Shown: positions 26,603 to 35,665, numbered from the stretch's first letter. The stretch is 64,000 nucleotides of DNA from Tautonia sociabilis (GCF_003977685.1 NZ_RYZH01000010.1:80609-144608), one strand, 5' to 3'. Notes: generated by a model not told the origin, from the sequence alone. A program made the numbers and translations.

Positions 26603-27148
26603 ATGAGATTCGTGCTCATTGATCGAATCCTCGACCTCGATCCCGGCCGTCGGATCGAGGCGGCCAAGAACCTCTCGCTCGGCGAGGAGTACCTGGCCGA
26701 CCACTTCCCCGGGTTCCCCGTGATGCCCGGGGTGCTGATGCTCGAGGCCTTGACGCAGGCGGGGGCCTGGCTGATCCGGGACATGGAGGACTTCGCCCAC
26801 AGCGTGGTCCTCCTGAAGAAGGCTCGCACCATCAAGTACGGCAGCTTCGTCGAGCCGGGCCGGCAGCTGGTCCTCCAGGTCGAGCTGGTGAGCCACGGGG
26901 AGCGGGAGACCGAGTTCAAGGGCAAGGGCCTGATCGACGACCAGGTCATGGTCGGCGGCCGGTTCACCCTCACCCGGTACAACCTCCGGGAACGCGACCC
27001 GGCCTTGCATCGCACCGATGCGATGATCGTTGAGCAGCTGCGAGACCTGTACTCGACCCTTCGGAAGGGGTCGGTCGGCGCCAAGGCGATGCTCCGGAAC
27101 GGGGTCGCTGACGACGCCCGTCCGATCGGCGCGCCGCAGCCCAACTGA
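26603..27148 (+). CDS. FabZ-like 3-hydroxyacyl-ACP dehydratase, first of two
   Basis: The 181-residue product has the hot-dog fold signature of FabZ: DHFPGFPVMPGVLMLEALTQ with the catalytic His34 and Glu48. FabZ enzymes remove water from 3-hydroxyacyl-ACP to give trans-2-enoyl-ACP. The protein is longer than E. coli FabZ (about 150 residues), with an extra C-terminal tail. It opens a one-strand run of dehydratase, ACP, dehydratase, two ketosynthases, hydrolase and GH3 enzyme, preceded by its own promoter. Both catalytic residues are present, so activity is expected. The substrate chain is unknown. Confidence 0.87.
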   Translation: MRFVLIDRILDLDPGRRIEAAKNLSLGEEYLADHFPGFPVMPGVLMLEALTQAGAWLIRDMEDFAHSVVLLKKARTIKYGSFVEPGRQLVLQVELVSHGERETEFKGKGLIDDQVMVGGRFTLTRYNLRERDPALHRTDAMIVEQLRDLYSTLRKGSVGAKAMLRNGVADDARPIGAPQPN

Positions 27149-27222
27149 CCCGGCTCGGCCCGTCGAACCCCGGCCGGAGCCTCCGATCCGCTCCAGTCCC
27201 CCATTCGGCGGGGCCGATGATG

Positions 27223-27251
27223 TTGCAAAGACTCGGGGAAACCGGCATCAT
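27223..27251 (+). promoter_or_regulatory. Weak candidate promoter before the acyl carrier protein gene
   Basis: TTGCAA at 27223-27228 and CATCAT at 27246-27251 are 17 bases apart; each matches consensus at four of six positions. It lies in the 284-base gap before the ACP gene. It may let ACP be expressed above the level of the first gene. The match is weak. Confidence 0.28.
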
Positions 27252-27432
27252 AGGGCGCTTGCCCGAGGCCTACCCCGAGTAACCCCTTCGATTCATCGCG
27301 GCCGCGGTCGGCCCGATCGACGCTGATTCTCCCCCCCACGAAGCGACGCGGAGCCCGGGTCTCGGCCGGACGTCCCGGCTCCCCGTTCCCGTCGGGACCT
27401 CCCCCAACTCGACAGGCAAGATCGAGGGAACC

Positions 27433-27822
27433 ATGCCGACCCAAGACGAAATCTACCAGAAGGTCCAGTCCACGCTGGTCGACGCCCTGGGCGTGGATGA
27501 GGAGGACGTCACCCGGGACGCGACCCTCTTCGGCGACCTCGGCGCCGAATCGATCGACCTGCTCGATATCGTCTTCCGCCTGGAGCGGAACTTCGGGATC
27601 AAGATTCCCCGAGGCGAGCTGTTCCCCGAGAACATCTCCGACCCCGAATTCACCGAGAACGGCAAGCTCACCGCCAAGGGGCTCGGCGAGATCAAGCAGC
27701 GGATGCCCTTCGCCGACCTCTCGGAGTTCGAGGCGGACCCCCAGGTCGACAAGCTGATGAACCTGTACACGGTCGAGACCCTGGTCCAGTACGTGTCGGG
27801 CAAGCTCGAGGGCTCGAAGTAA
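27433..27822 (+). CDS. Acyl carrier protein with a large internal insertion
   Basis: The 129-residue product begins like an ACP: helix I (DEIYQKVQSTLVDALGV), then GDLGAESIDLLDIVF with Ser40 as the phosphopantetheine attachment site. A normal ACP ends near residue 80. Here about 45 residues (roughly 62-108, with LFPENISDPEF and ADLSEFEADPQVDKLM) are inserted before the closing helix IV (YTVETLVQYVSGKL). ACPs carry the growing acyl chain as a thioester. The insertion probably forms an extra docking surface. It sits between two FabZ-like genes and before two ketosynthases, so it is presumably their dedicated carrier. Confidence 0.88.
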   Translation: MPTQDEIYQKVQSTLVDALGVDEEDVTRDATLFGDLGAESIDLLDIVFRLERNFGIKIPRGELFPENISDPEFTENGKLTAKGLGEIKQRMPFADLSEFEADPQVDKLMNLYTVETLVQYVSGKLEGSK

Positions 27823-27985
27823 GGGCCTGGCGGCGGCCGCACCTCCCGGCGGTCGTGCTCCCCGACTTCGCCAGTTCCCCCCGCCCCGGAGTCGGGTCCG
27901 GGTCCGGTTCGAGACGACCACCGCGTCGGGGCCGACCCCGGGCCGACTCCCCGGGGAGCCCTTCGTCCTAGCCCTCGGCCCCGCC

Positions 27986-28564
27986 ATGAGATGGATCTGG
28001 ATCGACAAGTTCCTCGAGTTCCGGAGCGGTGAGTTCGCCAAGGCGATCAAGAACCTGACCCTGGCCGAGGAACACTTGCACGACCACTACCCCGGCTACC
28101 CCGTCATGCCCGCCTCCCTGATCATCGAAGGGCTGGCGCAGACCGGCGGGATCCTGGTCGGCGAAGCCAAGGGGTTCGCCGAGAAGGTCGTCCTGGCGAA
28201 GATCCCGAAGGCCGAGTTCTTCGGTGTGGCCTGCGCCGGCGACCAGTTGGTCTACGAGGTGACGCTGACGGATCTCCGGAGCGAGGGGGCCGTGGTCGAC
28301 GCGAAGGCCTTCCTCGACGGCCAGTTGCTGGCCGACGTCGAGATCGTCTTCGCCCACCTCGACCAGTCGCGGTCGAACCAGATCTTCGGGCCCAAGAATT
28401 TCGTGTTCACGCAGCAGCTGCTCGGGGTGCTTGACTTGGCCAAGGCCCAGGAACGGGCCCGGCAGCTCTCGGCGCCGGGGCGGCCCGACGCCGACCACGA
28501 CGCCAAGGTCGTCGACTCCTCCTCGTCGGAGCCGGGCAAGGGGCTGACGATCTCGAGCGAATGA
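27986..28564 (+). CDS. FabZ-like 3-hydroxyacyl-ACP dehydratase, second of two
   Basis: The 192-residue product is a second hot-dog dehydratase, similar in build to the first: MRWIWIDKFL parallels MRFVLIDRIL, and the active-site segment reads DHYPGYPVMPASLIIEGLAQ with His34 and Glu48. The usual PG after VMP is PA, so the loop next to the active site differs from the first copy and from standard FabZ. Two dehydratases may form a heteromer or act at different chain lengths. The tail after residue 165 is Ser/Asp-rich. It lies 163 bases after the ACP gene and 109 before the first ketosynthase start. Confidence 0.83.
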   Translation: MRWIWIDKFLEFRSGEFAKAIKNLTLAEEHLHDHYPGYPVMPASLIIEGLAQTGGILVGEAKGFAEKVVLAKIPKAEFFGVACAGDQLVYEVTLTDLRSEGAVVDAKAFLDGQLLADVEIVFAHLDQSRSNQIFGPKNFVFTQQLLGVLDLAKAQERARQLSAPGRPDADHDAKVVDSSSSEPGKGLTISSE

Positions 28565-28673
28565 CCCCGGCCCGAGCCGTCTCCGGGCCGGCGAGCACCC
28601 CGGTCCTTCTCCCGGCCGCAGCACCTGACGCCCGAACCGCTCCCGGCCCGTCCCGTTGTTCCGAGTCCTGCTC

Positions 28674-29990
28674 ATGGTCGTTCCGAGACGTCGCGTCGTG
28701 ATCACCGGACTGGGGATCATCTCCCCGCTCGGCATCGGCCCGGAGGCCACCTGGTCGGCGCTGCGCGAGGGACGCGGCGGCGTCTCCCGGCTGGACGCCT
28801 TCCCCATCGACGGCCTGCCCAGCGATGCGGCCGGCGAGGTGAAGGACTTCTCCCCGAAGGCCCTGGCCGTCGACAAGCACCGCAAGGCCCTCCAGAAGAA
28901 CCTCAAGTACATGGCGAGGGACATCCAGCTCGCCGTGGCGGCAGCCGAGCTGGCCGTGGTCGACGGGAAACTGCTCGACGGGCAGGTCGACCCCGCCCGC
29001 ATCGGCATCGACCTGGGGGCGGGGATGATCTCCTCGGACCTCGACGAACTGGCCCCCGCGATCAACCTCTCAACCCGAGAAGACGGCTCGTTCGACTTCG
29101 AAACCTACGGCAAGGCCGGCATCCCCGAGATCGAACCGCTCTGGATGCTCAAGTACCTGCCGAACATGCTCGCCTGCCACATCTCGATCCTCAACGACTG
29201 CCGAGGACCGAGCAACACGATCACCCAGGGCGAGGCCGCGGCCAACGCCGCCATCGGCGAGGCCTTCCGGATCATCCAGCGCGGGCAGGCCGACGTGATG
29301 ATCACCGGCGGAGCCGACTCCAAGATCCACCCCCTCAGCTTCATCCGGATGAAGCTCAACGGCGTCAACTGCCGCTGGGAAGGAGAGCCCTCCGCCGCCT
29401 GCCGCCCGTTCGACGTCCGCCGCTGCGGCGTCGTGCCGGGAGAGGGGGCCGGCATCCTCGTCGTCGAGGAGCTGGAGCACGCCCGCAGAAGAGGCGCGAC
29501 CATCTACGGCGAACTGATCGGCTTCGGCTCCGCCTCCGACGCCAATCCCCGGGGAGGACTGCACCCCGAAGGCCGAGGCACGGAGCTCGCCATCCGGGCG
29601 GCGCTGCGGGACGCCGGGCTCGAACCGTCCCAGATCGGACACATCAACGCCCACGGCTGGTCGACCGTCGAGGCCGATCTGGCCGAGGCCCGGGCCTACA
29701 CCCGTCTGTTCGGTCCAGGCGTCCCGGTCGTCGGCCTGAAGGGGTACACCGCGAACACCGCCAGCGGCTGCGGGGCGATCGAACTGATCGCCAGCCTGCT
29801 GGCGACCCGGCACGGCCTGCTCCCGGCCACCCTGAACTGCGACGAGCTCGACCCCCGAATCGAGCTCGACGTCGTCCGAGGAGAGCCCCGGACGCTGGTC
29901 GACCCGACCTTCGTGAACGTGAACTTCAACCGCTACGGGCAGGTCGCCGCCCTGGCGGTGCGGGGCGGACCCGTGGACGATGCCTCCTGA
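28674..29990 (+). CDS. Beta-ketoacyl synthase homologue lacking catalytic Cys and one His (KS-beta-like)
   Basis: From the ATG at 28674 the product has 438 residues and the full thiolase-like fold of FabF, starting [16 protein letters not shown]. At the position of the catalytic cysteine (after GPSNTITQG) there is Glu187. The first histidine is kept (INAHG, His327), the lysine is kept (Lys356), but the second histidine position is Asn361. It should not form the acyl-enzyme needed for normal condensation. The pattern matches chain-length factors (KS-beta) of type II polyketide synthases, which carry Gln there, and whose partner does the chemistry. The next gene is an intact ketosynthase, so a KS-alpha/KS-beta pair is likely. 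Confidence 0.82.
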   Translation: MVVPRRRVVITGLGIISPLGIGPEATWSALREGRGGVSRLDAFPIDGLPSDAAGEVKDFSPKALAVDKHRKALQKNLKYMARDIQLAVAAAELAVVDGKLLDGQVDPARIGIDLGAGMISSDLDELAPAINLSTREDGSFDFETYGKAGIPEIEPLWMLKYLPNMLACHISILNDCRGPSNTITQGEAAANAAIGEAFRIIQRGQADVMITGGADSKIHPLSFIRMKLNGVNCRWEGEPSAACRPFDVRRCGVVPGEGAGILVVEELEHARRRGATIYGELIGFGSASDANPRGGLHPEGRGTELAIRAALRDAGLEPSQIGHINAHGWSTVEADLAEARAYTRLFGPGVPVVGLKGYTANTASGCGAIELIASLLATRHGLLPATLNCDELDPRIELDVVRGEPRTLVDPTFVNVNFNRYGQVAALAVRGGPVDDAS

Positions 29991-30051
29991 GCCGGATTCG
30001 AACTGGTCGGGCCGGGCACTCCCGGTCGGGACCTCCGAGGACCCTCGAACC

Positions 30052-31347
30052 ATGCGACGTCGCGTCGTCGTGACCGGAATGGGGATGGTCACCCCCGTCG
30101 GCACCGACCTGGAATCGAGCTGGGCCGCGCTGCTGGCCGGCCGAAGCGGCGTCGGCCGCATCTCCCTGTTCGACGCCCACACCTTCCCGACCCAGATCGC
30201 CGCCGAGGTCAAAGACTTCCGCCTCGGCGACTATCTGCCCGAGGCGGACGCCGCCCACTATTCCGAATTCTCCCGGAATACCCAGTTCGCCCTCTCCGCC
30301 GCGGTGATGGCCGTCAAGGACGCCGGGTACGACCGGTCGCACCGCCCCGACCCCGCCCGGTTCGGCGTCTACCTCGGCGCCGGCGAGGGGCAGCAGGACT
30401 TCCCTCGCTTCGTCGACTTGGTCCACCGGGCGAGCAAGCAGGACAACCGGGTCAATACCGCCGAGTTCGTCCGCCAGGGGCTCGACCTCCTGCACCCGAT
30501 CCACGAGGCCGAGCAGGAACCCGGCAGCGCCTCGGCCCATCTGGCCTGCTACCTCGACGCCCGAGGGCCCAACGCCAGTTGCCTGACCGCCTGCGCCGCC
30601 AGCGCCCAGGCCATCGGCGAGGCCGTCGAGCTGATCCGATACGGAGACGCCGACGTGATGCTCTCCGGCGGCACTCACAGCATGATCCACCCGTTCGGCG
30701 TCACCGGGTTCAACCTGCTGACCGCCCTCTCCACCCGCAACGACGAGCCCGAACGGGCCAGCCGCCCGTTCGACCGCGACCGGGACGGCTTCATCATCGG
30801 AGAAGGGGCCGGGATGCTCATGCTCGAGGAGCTCGAGCACGCCAAGCGTCGCGGCGCCCGCATCTACGGCGAGATCCTCGGCTACGGCTCCACCGCCGAT
30901 GCCTTCCGGCTGACCGACAGCCACGACGAGGGCCGAGGGGCGATCACCTGCATGAACGAGGCGATCGCCGACGCCGGCATCTCCCCCGACCAGATCGACT
31001 ACATCAACGCCCACGGCACCAGCACCGAGGTCAACGACCGCATCGAGACGCTGGCGATCAAGCGATCGCTCGGCGACCATGCCTATTCGGTGCCGATCTC
31101 CAGCACCAAGAGCATGATGGGCCACCTGATCGCCGCCACCGGCAGCGTCGAGGCCATCGTCTGCCTGCTCGGGATCCGGGACGGGGTCGTCCCCCCGACC
31201 ATCAACCTGGAACACCCCAGCCCCGACTGCGACCTCGACTACATCCCCAACCAGGCACGCGAATTGAACGTCGACCTCGCGTTGTCCAACAGCTTCGGTT
31301 TCGGCGGGCAAAACATCGCCCTGATCCTGGGACGGTACCGAGACTGA
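30052..31347 (+). CDS. Beta-ketoacyl-ACP synthase, active type (KS-alpha/FabF-like)
   Basis: The ATG at 30052 gives 431 residues; an ATG at 29980 overlapping the previous stop is possible but adds an unlike leader. The fold and motifs are those of Fab[14 protein letters not shown] with the catalytic Cys181, INAHGTST with His321, and STKSMMGH with Lys353 and His358. These enzymes condense malonyl-ACP with an acyl chain on the cysteine. It follows the cysteine-less homologue by 61 bases. Together with the dehydratases and ACP it would make repeated two-carbon extensions leaving double bonds. The ketoreduction step is not encoded in the cassette. Confidence 0.9.
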   Translation: MRRRVVVTGMGMVTPVGTDLESSWAALLAGRSGVGRISLFDAHTFPTQIAAEVKDFRLGDYLPEADAAHYSEFSRNTQFALSAAVMAVKDAGYDRSHRPDPARFGVYLGAGEGQQDFPRFVDLVHRASKQDNRVNTAEFVRQGLDLLHPIHEAEQEPGSASAHLACYLDARGPNASCLTACAASAQAIGEAVELIRYGDADVMLSGGTHSMIHPFGVTGFNLLTALSTRNDEPERASRPFDRDRDGFIIGEGAGMLMLEELEHAKRRGARIYGEILGYGSTADAFRLTDSHDEGRGAITCMNEAIADAGISPDQIDYINAHGTSTEVNDRIETLAIKRSLGDHAYSVPISSTKSMMGHLIAATGSVEAIVCLLGIRDGVVPPTINLEHPSPDCDLDYIPNQARELNVDLALSNSFGFGGQNIALILGRYRD

Positions 31348-31413
31348 ACCCCGTTCGTCCCGGTCTCCCCTCAGCTGCCCCTCGGACGATGGCCCGCTTG
31401 GAGTGCTCTCCCC

Positions 31414-32436
31414 GTGTCCAGCAACCAGGTCCTCGCGCTGCTCGCTCTCCTCCCCCTGGGGGTCGTCGGTTTCGTTGCCTACGTCCTGATCCGATACACT
31501 CCGGTGATCGGCCGGATTTTCGAGGAGAAGCCGGTCTTCTTCCCGCTCCGGGTCGACCCCGCCCCCGACGGGGAGGAGGTCGCCTTCAAGACCTCGGACG
31601 GGCTGGAGCTGGTCGGCACCTATTTCCCCTGCCGGACGGCCGAACGCCTGGGCGTAATCGTCTTCTGCCACGAGTTCCTCGGCAACCGCTGGAGCGCCTT
31701 GCCCTACGCCGACTACCTCCGGGACGAGGGGTTCGACCTCTTCAGCTTCGACTTCCGCAATCACGGCAACAGCGACTCCGAGGATGGCTACGAGCCGTTC
31801 CAGTGGGTCTGCGGCCGGGAAACCCGAGACCTCCGGGCCGCCCTGAATTACCTCCGCTCCCGCCCCGACCGGGATCCGGCCGGCTTCGGCCTGTTCGGCG
31901 TCAGCCGAGGCGGGGGGACGGCCATCTGCGTCGCCGCCGATGAGCCGGACGTCTGGGCCGTGGCCGCCGACGGCGCCTTCCCGACCCGGGGCACGATGCT
32001 CGCCTACATCATCCGCTGGGCCGAGATCTACGTCGGCCGCTGGTTCATCTGGCGCTACATGCCGATCGCCATGTTCGCCTTCGTCGGCTGGGTCGGCCGG
32101 CTGCGCTCCCAGTGGCGGCTCAAGCGGGTCTTCCCCGACATCGAGCGGGCCGCCTCCCGCCTCTCCCCCCGGCCGCTGTTCATGGTCCATGGCCAGAAGG
32201 ACGCCTACATCAACCAGGACATCGCCCGGGCGCTGTTCGACTCGGCCCGCCCCCCCAAGAGCTTCTGGCTGGTCCCCGGCGCCAAGCACAACCGCTGCCG
32301 GGAACTCTGCCCCGAGGAATACCGCGACCGGATCACCGCCTTCTTCCGCCAGGCCGCCCCGAGGGGAGCACGCTCCGACCTGCGCTCGGCCGACCTCGAC
32401 GGCCGGGCCGTCGAACAGCTCGCCGGACACGCCTGA
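31414..32436 (+). CDS. Membrane-anchored alpha/beta hydrolase
   Basis: The GTG at 31414 gives 340 residues. A single N-terminal helix (VLALLALLPLGVVGFVAYVLI, about 6-26) anchors it. The hydrolase domain has VIVFCHEFLGN, the nucleophile elbow GVSRGG with Ser164, GQKDAY for the acid and AKHNR for the catalytic histidine. It could act as a thioesterase or lipase releasing or trimming the acyl product at the membrane, given its place 66 bases after the KS-alpha gene. The sequence does not prove a thioesterase; esterase or peptidase roles are also possible. Confidence 0.8.
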   Translation: MSSNQVLALLALLPLGVVGFVAYVLIRYTPVIGRIFEEKPVFFPLRVDPAPDGEEVAFKTSDGLELVGTYFPCRTAERLGVIVFCHEFLGNRWSALPYADYLRDEGFDLFSFDFRNHGNSDSEDGYEPFQWVCGRETRDLRAALNYLRSRPDRDPAGFGLFGVSRGGGTAICVAADEPDVWAVAADGAFPTRGTMLAYIIRWAEIYVGRWFIWRYMPIAMFAFVGWVGRLRSQWRLKRVFPDIERAASRLSPRPLFMVHGQKDAYINQDIARALFDSARPPKSFWLVPGAKHNRCRELCPEEYRDRITAFFRQAAPRGARSDLRSADLDGRAVEQLAGHA

Positions 32437-32493
32437 GCCCCCGGAACCGCTCCCGGTCCCGCCCCTGCCGAGTGCGGCGTCTGGCAGTTCGTC

Positions 32494-32522
32494 TTGACAG
32501 CCTCGACCGATCATCGTCTGAT
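32494..32522 (+). promoter_or_regulatory. Sigma70-like promoter for the GH3-family gene
   Basis: TTGACA at 32494-32499 is a perfect -35 box. TCTGAT at 32517-32522, 17 bases on, matches the -10 consensus at four of six positions. It ends 74 bases before the GH3-family gene, so that gene can probably be expressed apart from the rest of the cassette. Confidence 0.5.
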
Positions 32523-32596
32523 GCCCGCTCATCACGGGCGGGCCTCGGGCCCGGTCAGGGACGACCGATTCCTCCCCCCACCGAGCCGGAGTCGAG

Positions 32597-34306
32597 ATGA
32601 TCCGATCGATCCGACGCTGGGTCGGTGCACCCATTGCCAATCGGGCTCGCCGGCTGGCCCAGGAGTTCCTCCGACAGGCGGCCGAGGCCGATCGGGTCCA
32701 GCGCGATCGGCTCCTCTCCCAGATCCGCCGCCACGCCGACTCCGCCTTCGGCCGAGCGCACGGCTTCTCCGAGATCCGGTCCCCCGAGGACTTCCGCCGC
32801 CGCGTCCCGATCCGGGACTACGACGGCCATGAGCCCTATCTCGCCCGCGTCCGGGAGGGCGAAACCTCGGCCCTCTTCGCCGAGGGGACCGAGATCCTCA
32901 TGTTCGCCATGACCTCCGGCACCACCGCCCGCCCGAAGACGATTCCCGTCACCCGGGAGGCGCTTCAGGCCTATCGCGACGGCTGGCGGATCTGGGGCAT
33001 CCTCGCCTTCGACGCGCACGACGGGATGATCCGAGACGGCATGCGTCCGATCCTCCAGCTCGCCAGCGATTGGAAGGAGTCCCGAACCCCCTCCGGCATC
33101 CCGTGCGGCGCCATCACCGGCCTGACGGCCGCCATGCAGCACCCGCTCATCCGACTGAACTACTGCATGCCCCCCGCCGCCTCCCGGATCAGGGATGTGG
33201 AGGCGAAGTATTACGTGGCGCTGCGGCTCTCGGCCTACCGGAACGTCGGCGCCCTGATCGCCGCCAATCCGAGCACGCTCCTGGGCATCGCCCGGCTGGG
33301 GGACCGAGAGAAGCAAACGCTCATCCGGGACCTCTTCAACGGTACGATCGACCCGAAGTGGGACATCCCCGAGGAGGTCCGCCTCGCCTTGAGGGCCCGC
33401 TCCCGGTTCAAGCGACGCGCCGCCGCCCGCCGGCTGGAGGAGGCCGCCGAGCGGCAGGACCGCCTCCTGCCAAAAGACTTCTGGCCGGATCTCGAATTCG
33501 TCGCCAACTGGACCGGCGGCACCATGGGAGCGTACCTCCGCCAGTACCCCGACGCCTTCGGCGAGGTCCCCGTCCGGGACCCCGGCCTGATCGCCTCGGA
33601 AGGCCGGATGACGATCCCCGTCGAGGATTTCTCTCCGGCCGGGATCCTGGACTACCGGCACCACTACTTTGAGTTCATCCCCGAGTCGCAGGAGGACGCC
33701 GAGCAACCCGAAACGGTCGAGGCGGCCGACCTCATCGAGGGCCAGCGCTACTTCATCCTGCTGACGACTCACGGCGGGCTTTATCGCTATCAGATCCGGG
33801 ACCTCGTCCAGTGCGTCGGCTTCGAGGGAAAGGCGCCGCTCCTGGTCTTCCTGAACAAGGGGTCCCACATCTCCAGCCTGACCGGTGAGAAACTCTCGGA
33901 GTTCCAGGTCGTCGCCGCCGTGAAGGAGCTCCAGCACGAGTTCGGGCTGACGTTTCACTCGTTCATTCTGCTGCCGAGCTGGGGAGATCCGCCCTCGTAC
34001 TCCCTGCTCGTGGAGCGCCAGGATCTCGCCGCCTTCCCCGGGAGGCTGGAGGAGCTGTCGGAGCGGCTCGACCGCGCCCTCTGCCGCCAGAACGTCGAGT
34101 ACGAGAACAAGCGAGAGACCCTCCGCCTGGGCCGGGTGCGAGTCCGGCCGGTGGCGGACGGTTCGTGGAACGCGTTCCGCTCGCGTCGCCTGGCCTCAAC
34201 CGGAGGAACGCTGGAGCAATACAAGCAGCCCTGCCTGCTGTCGGACCTGGAGGTCATCGGTCAATTCTCGTTCGTCGACGCCCCGGAGGGATCGAAGGCG
34301 GTCTGA
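32597..34306 (+). CDS. GH3-family acyl-acid amido synthetase-like enzyme
   Basis: The 569-residue product belongs by motif to the GH3 family of adenylating (ANL-like) enzymes, best known in plants for joining auxin or jasmonate to amino acids. The nucleotide-binding motif MTSGTTARPKTIPVT lies at 105-119, the second motif LIASEG near 333, the third YRYQIRDLVQCVGF near 395, and GEKLSEFQV near 434. The enzyme would activate a carboxylic acid with ATP and pass it to an amine. Standing next to a fatty-acid-like cassette, it may conjugate the cassette's acyl product or load it. It has its own promoter, and the substrate is unknown. Confidence 0.82.
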   Translation: MIRSIRRWVGAPIANRARRLAQEFLRQAAEADRVQRDRLLSQIRRHADSAFGRAHGFSEIRSPEDFRRRVPIRDYDGHEPYLARVREGETSALFAEGTEILMFAMTSGTTARPKTIPVTREALQAYRDGWRIWGILAFDAHDGMIRDGMRPILQLASDWKESRTPSGIPCGAITGLTAAMQHPLIRLNYCMPPAASRIRDVEAKYYVALRLSAYRNVGALIAANPSTLLGIARLGDREKQTLIRDLFNGTIDPKWDIPEEVRLALRARSRFKRRAAARRLEEAAERQDRLLPKDFWPDLEFVANWTGGTMGAYLRQYPDAFGEVPVRDPGLIASEGRMTIPVEDFSPAGILDYRHHYFEFIPESQEDAEQPETVEAADLIEGQRYFILLTTHGGLYRYQIRDLVQCVGFEGKAPLLVFLNKGSHISSLTGEKLSEFQVVAAVKELQHEFGLTFHSFILLPSWGDPPSYSLLVERQDLAAFPGRLEELSERLDRALCRQNVEYENKRETLRLGRVRVRPVADGSWNAFRSRRLASTGGTLEQYKQPCLLSDLEVIGQFSFVDAPEGSKAV

Positions 34307-34423
34307 CCGCCGCCCCGATCTCCCTGGGTTCCCCGCTCCCGACGGGCCGGTCAGGGACTCCCGGCCCTCGGGCGCGTCGGTCGGACACGGAGGTCGTCAC
34401 GTCCCGGCTCGGAGGCCAGAGGG

Positions 34424-35665
34424 ATGACTTCGGGAGAGCACCGCGGCCGGGGCGCCGCCGCTCGAGGGTCGGTCCTCGGGCTCCTCGCCGCGCTGGCCGG
34501 ACTCTCGGGAGTCGGTTGCGCCCAGCTCCAGACCAACTGGATTGACCGGATCGGTGCCGACCGGATCGGCCTCGCGCAGCGAAGGCCGCCAGCCGAGCGA
34601 TCTCGGGTCAGCCCCGAGGCAGACGACCCGTACGCCTCTCGGGTCGGGCTCGACGATCGTCCCCCGTCCTTCTCCAGGCCCTGGACGCCGACCCAAGACC
34701 GCTCCGCCCCTCCGGGAGCGATGCCGCCCCCCCAGACCGCCTCGCTGCCGGAACCTCCTCCGATCCCGCCGCCGACGGGCTCCCCGGTGATCTCCGCGAC
34801 GATCCCCCCCCCCGTGCCCCCCCCCGCTCGGCCGGGACGTGCGGTCCCCCCCTCGGAGAACGCTCCAGCGGCGGTCTCCCCCTCGCCTCCGACCGTCCTC
34901 GCCTCGCGATCCTCCCCCTCCTCGGGCCCCGCCGAAGCGCCTTCCCCGACCGCCGAGGACCCCCTCTCGGGGATCGATCGCGTGATCGAACGGGGCATCA
35001 CCCGGCTCGAATCGCTCCGGAATTACCGGGTGTCGCTCGATCGCCAGGAGCGCGTCCGGGGAACGCTGCTGCCCGCCGAGCGGGTGACCCTAAGCGTCCG
35101 CACCGCGCCGTTCGCCGTCCGGCTCGAATGGCCCGACGGGCCGAATCGAGGGCGAGAGGTGCTCTACTCGGAGGCCGAGTGCGGCGGGCTCATGCATGTC
35201 AAGATGGGGAAGACACTGATCCCGATCCCTCCGATGCAACTGGCTCCGAACAGCCCGATCGCGATGAGCAACTCCCGGCACCCGATCACCGAGGCCGGCC
35301 TGCTGCATATCCTCACCACAACCCGAGACCAGCTCGACGCCTCCCGGGGAGGCGACCCCAGCATCGGCACCTTCTCGATAGTCGGCCCGCTCATCCCTCC
35401 CGAATGCGACGCTCCGTGCGTGGAGATCCTCCGGGAGACTCCCGAGGGCGAGCGCTGGCGCCTGGTCGTGGAAGACGAAACCGGGCTCCCCGTTCTGCTC
35501 GAAGCCGAAACCGCCGCCGGAGAGCTGCTCGAACGCTACCACTTCCAGGACCTCCAGACCGACCTCGCCGAGCTGGACGCCCCCGGCTCCTTCGACCCGG
35601 CCGTCCGCTTCGATCGGTCGATCATCCGCACCGGAGGGACCGCCGAGGAGGAGCCTCAATCATGA
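34424..35665 (+). CDS. DUF1571 lipoprotein with Pro-rich linker
   Basis: The 413-residue product starts with a lipoprotein-like signal (LGLLAALAGLSGVGC, Cys32). Residues about 60-180 are dominated by Pro, Ser and Ala and are probably a flexible linker. From about 185 the folded domain begins: ITRLESLRNYRVSLDRQERV, LPAERVTLSVR, REVLYSEAECGGLMHVKMG and ERYHFQDLQTD are the hallmarks of DUF1571, a domain found mainly in planctomycetes. It resembles outer-membrane-lipoprotein carrier folds such as LolA in shape, which would suit binding a lipid ligand. The neighbouring lipid cassette makes such a role worth considering, but it is unproven. Confidence 0.78.
   Translation: MTSGEHRGRGAAARGSVLGLLAALAGLSGVGCAQLQTNWIDRIGADRIGLAQRRPPAERSRVSPEADDPYASRVGLDDRPPSFSRPWTPTQDRSAPPGAMPPPQTASLPEPPPIPPPTGSPVISATIPPPVPPPARPGRAVPPSENAPAAVSPSPPTVLASRSSPSSGPAEAPSPTAEDPLSGIDRVIERGITRLESLRNYRVSLDRQERVRGTLLPAERVTLSVRTAPFAVRLEWPDGPNRGREVLYSEAECGGLMHVKMGKTLIPIPPMQLAPNSPIAMSNSRHPITEAGLLHILTTTRDQLDASRGGDPSIGTFSIVGPLIPPECDAPCVEILRETPEGERWRLVVEDETGLPVLLEAETAAGELLERYHFQDLQTDLAELDAPGSFDPAVRFDRSIIRTGGTAEEEPQS

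Noticed and set aside
28674..29990. Idea that the cysteine-less ketosynthase is a decayed pseudogene
   Set aside because: The frame is intact, full length and embedded in a tightly packed operon beside an active ketosynthase, as expected for a KS-beta partner.
26603..31347. Ladderane biosynthesis cluster
   Set aside because: Some parts (FabZ, ACP, FabF) are shared, but the radical SAM, desaturase-like and other genes expected of anammox ladderane candidates are not present.
29926..32640. Minus-strand open frame of 904 codons opposite the KS-alpha and hydrolase genes
   Set aside because: Shadow of genes with unmistakable ketosynthase and hydrolase motifs on the plus strand.
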